Positions 62,687 through 64,000 of a stretch of 64,000 nt of DNA are shown here, in pieces. Source of the stretch: Staphylococcus americanisciuri (lineage in GTDB: Bacteria; Bacillota; Bacilli; Staphylococcales; Staphylococcaceae); assembly GCF_024814435.1 (NCBI RefSeq), contig NZ_JANUXY010000009.1:1-64000 (forward strand), read 5' to 3'. A program made the translations under genes and the position numbers. The notes under the pieces were generated by a model, which was not told the origin of the DNA, searched no databases, and saw nothing but the letters and a program-made list of their open reading frames with translations. Positions within the stretch are counted from its first letter, which is position 1; each line of letters opens with the position of its first letter.

Positions 62687-63493
62687 ATGCAGAAACCTAA
62701 AATTGCTTTAACAATAGCTGGAACGGATCCGTCTGGTGGCGCGGGTGCCATGGCTGATTTGAAATCCTTTCACGCTTGTGGTGTATACGGAATGAGTGCT
62801 ATTACAAGTATCGTGGCACAAAATTCATTAGGCGTTCAACACATTCATAACTTGGAACCTAGTTGGTTGGAAGAACAATTGGAGAGTGTTTTTAATGATG
62901 AGTCACCACATGCATTGAAAACAGGCATGATTCCAACACCGGAAATGATGGCAATTATTGAAAAATACCTTAAAAAGATTAATATTCCGTATGTTATAGA
63001 TCCTGTCATGGTCGCTAAAAGTGGTGATTCATTGATGGCAGATGCAGTACGCCAACAACTTAAAGAAACATTATTACCATATGCAGATGTTGCAACACCT
63101 AACGTACCAGAAGCGGAAGAGATTTCAGGTATTAAGTTAGAGAGCGTCGACCAAATTCATCAGGCCGGTCACTTTTTCATTCATGAAGTCGGTGCCAAAG
63201 GTGTGGTTATTAAAGGTGGACACCTGAAAGGCAATGCGACAGACTATCTATTTACACGTGAAGGATGTTATACATTTAGTCATGAACGTTATGCTACTGA
63301 ACATACACATGGCACAGGTTGTACCTTTTCAGCAGTGATTACAGCAGAACTTGCGAAAGGGCGTTCGGTATATGAAGCTGTCGCGAAAGCAAAAGCATTC
63401 ATATCTTTAGCCATTCAATACACACCAAAGATTGGGCGTGGCAGAGGCCCGGTGAATCACTTTGCCTATCAAGCAGCTAAGGGATGGGATTAA
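62687..63493 (+). CDS. thiD: Hydroxymethylpyrimidine/phosphomethylpyrimidine kinase
   Basis: 268 aa ribokinase-fold enzyme that phosphorylates HMP and HMP-P in thiamine synthesis. [15 protein letters not shown] near 12-26 and the terminal [12 protein letters not shown] with catalytic Cys near 213 are present. AGGAGGT precedes the ATG. It is the first gene after the TPP riboswitch; tenA, which usually leads this operon in S. aureus, is absent. thiM follows 2 nt after the stop. Confidence 0.96.
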   Translation: MQKPKIALTIAGTDPSGGAGAMADLKSFHACGVYGMSAITSIVAQNSLGVQHIHNLEPSWLEEQLESVFNDESPHALKTGMIPTPEMMAIIEKYLKKINIPYVIDPVMVAKSGDSLMADAVRQQLKETLLPYADVATPNVPEAEEISGIKLESVDQIHQAGHFFIHEVGAKGVVIKGGHLKGNATDYLFTREGCYTFSHERYATEHTHGTGCTFSAVITAELAKGRSVYEAVAKAKAFISLAIQYTPKIGRGRGPVNHFAYQAAKGWD

Positions 63494-63495
63494 CA

Positions 63496-64000
63496 ATGGA
63501 TTATTTAGCAACAGTACGAGAGTTACAACCACTTGTTATATGTTATACGAATGATGTTGTGAAGAATTTTACGGCGAATGGTTTGCTCAGTTTAGGGGCA
63601 AGTCCTGCAATGAGTGAAGCACCTGAAGAGGCGGCTGACTTCTTTAAAGTGGCACAAGCATTGCTCATTAATATTGGTACATTAACCAATCAACGTGGCG
63701 AAGATATGTTAAAAATTGCTGCTGAAGCCAATAAGCAAGGCGTACCTATTGTTTTTGATCCAGTTGCAGTTGGTGCTTCGCAGTATCGAAAAGATTTTTG
63801 TCGTCGCTTTTTAGAGGAGATTCAAGTAACGGTTATAAAAGGTAATGCTTCAGAAATATTAGCATTAGTTGATGACGCGGCAACAATGAAAGGAACTGAC
63901 AGCTCAGTAGAAGGAATACCAATTGATATAGCTACACGTGCGCATCACAAATACAATGCAGCTGTTGTGATGACAGGTAAGACGGATATCATCGTTCAAG
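63496..64000 (+). CDS. thiM: Hydroxyethylthiazole kinase, 5' part
   Basis: About 168 codons before the window ends. Begins [19 protein letters not shown] and continues [39 protein letters not shown] and [12 protein letters not shown], all ThiM segments. Salvages thiazole alcohol for thiamine. AAGGGATGG precedes the ATG, overlapping the end of thiD. thiE would be expected after the window. Confidence 0.95.
   Translation, partial: MDYLATVRELQPLVICYTNDVVKNFTANGLLSLGASPAMSEAPEEAADFFKVAQALLINIGTLTNQRGEDMLKIAAEANKQGVPIVFDPVAVGASQYRKDFCRRFLEEIQVTVIKGNASEILALVDDAATMKGTDSSVEGIPIDIATRAHHKYNAAVVMTGKTDIIVQ

Overview
The window is chromosomal DNA from a staphylococcus other than S. aureus. Gene order from the 5S rRNA/tRNA cluster through rocF-cdaA-cdaR-glmM, mtlAFD, glmS, deoD-pdp, luxS, rpoE-pyrG-ywjG-fbaA-murZ, rho-rpmE2-tdk-prfA-prmC, glyA-upp-mnaA, atpIBEFHAGDC, murA-fabZ-ywpF-ssb and thiD-thiM follows the block I recall from S. 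aureus. Several S. aureus genes are missing (fmtB after glmM; sceD and tenA before thiD) and one is relocated (glpT after pyrG). Species cannot be fixed from this window; a member of the intermedius/hyicus side of the genus is plausible but only a guess.

Layout. 1-664: end of an rRNA operon (5S) with six tRNAs (Asn, Glu, Val, Tyr, Gln, Lys) and a terminator. 1254-5352: arginase, then the c-di-AMP/cell-wall operon cdaA-cdaR-glmM. 5409-5645: a group II intron 5' scar and a palindromic repeat. 5646-11123 (minus): mannitol PTS operon mtlA-mtlR-mtlF-mtlD. 11390-13521: glmS behind a glmS ribozyme. 13611-22563: mixed accessory genes, including an ABC ATPase, a HAD phosphatase, a membrane protein, a GntR/FCD regulator, a tandem-EVE/degenerate-McrB protein, an NhaC antiporter, a DCC protein and ribokinase. 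22635-25369: nucleoside salvage (deoD, pdp) and a DoxX-like protein. 25483-28714: luxS, then a SAM-riboswitch operon encoding an M20 hydrolase and an ATP-grasp ligase. 28845-31855: a DUF2750-like protein, coaW and a double GNAT protein. 32003-39939: rpoE, pyrG with a slippage-type attenuator, glpT with a cre site, ywjG, fbaA, murZ and an HxlR regulator. 40140-51483: aldehyde dehydrogenase, then rho and the translation/nucleotide/cell-wall block. 51549-58563: the complete F1Fo ATP synthase operon with a consensus promoter and terminator. 58651-64000: DUF1146, murA, fabZ, ywpF, ssb, then a TPP riboswitch and thiD-thiM, with thiM running off the end.

Working together: cdaA/cdaR/glmM, glmS, the two MurA paralogues, mnaA and fabZ all feed envelope synthesis. 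rbsK, deoD, pdp, tdk, upp and pyrG cover nucleoside salvage and CTP supply. Four cis-regulatory RNAs are readable directly: glmS ribozyme, SAM riboswitch, TPP riboswitch and pyrG attenuator. The least explained items are the EVE-EVE-pseudo-McrB protein and the SAM-controlled hydrolase/ligase pair. Several start sites were placed by ribosome-binding site, including TTG starts and one apparent ATA/ATC start (ssb).
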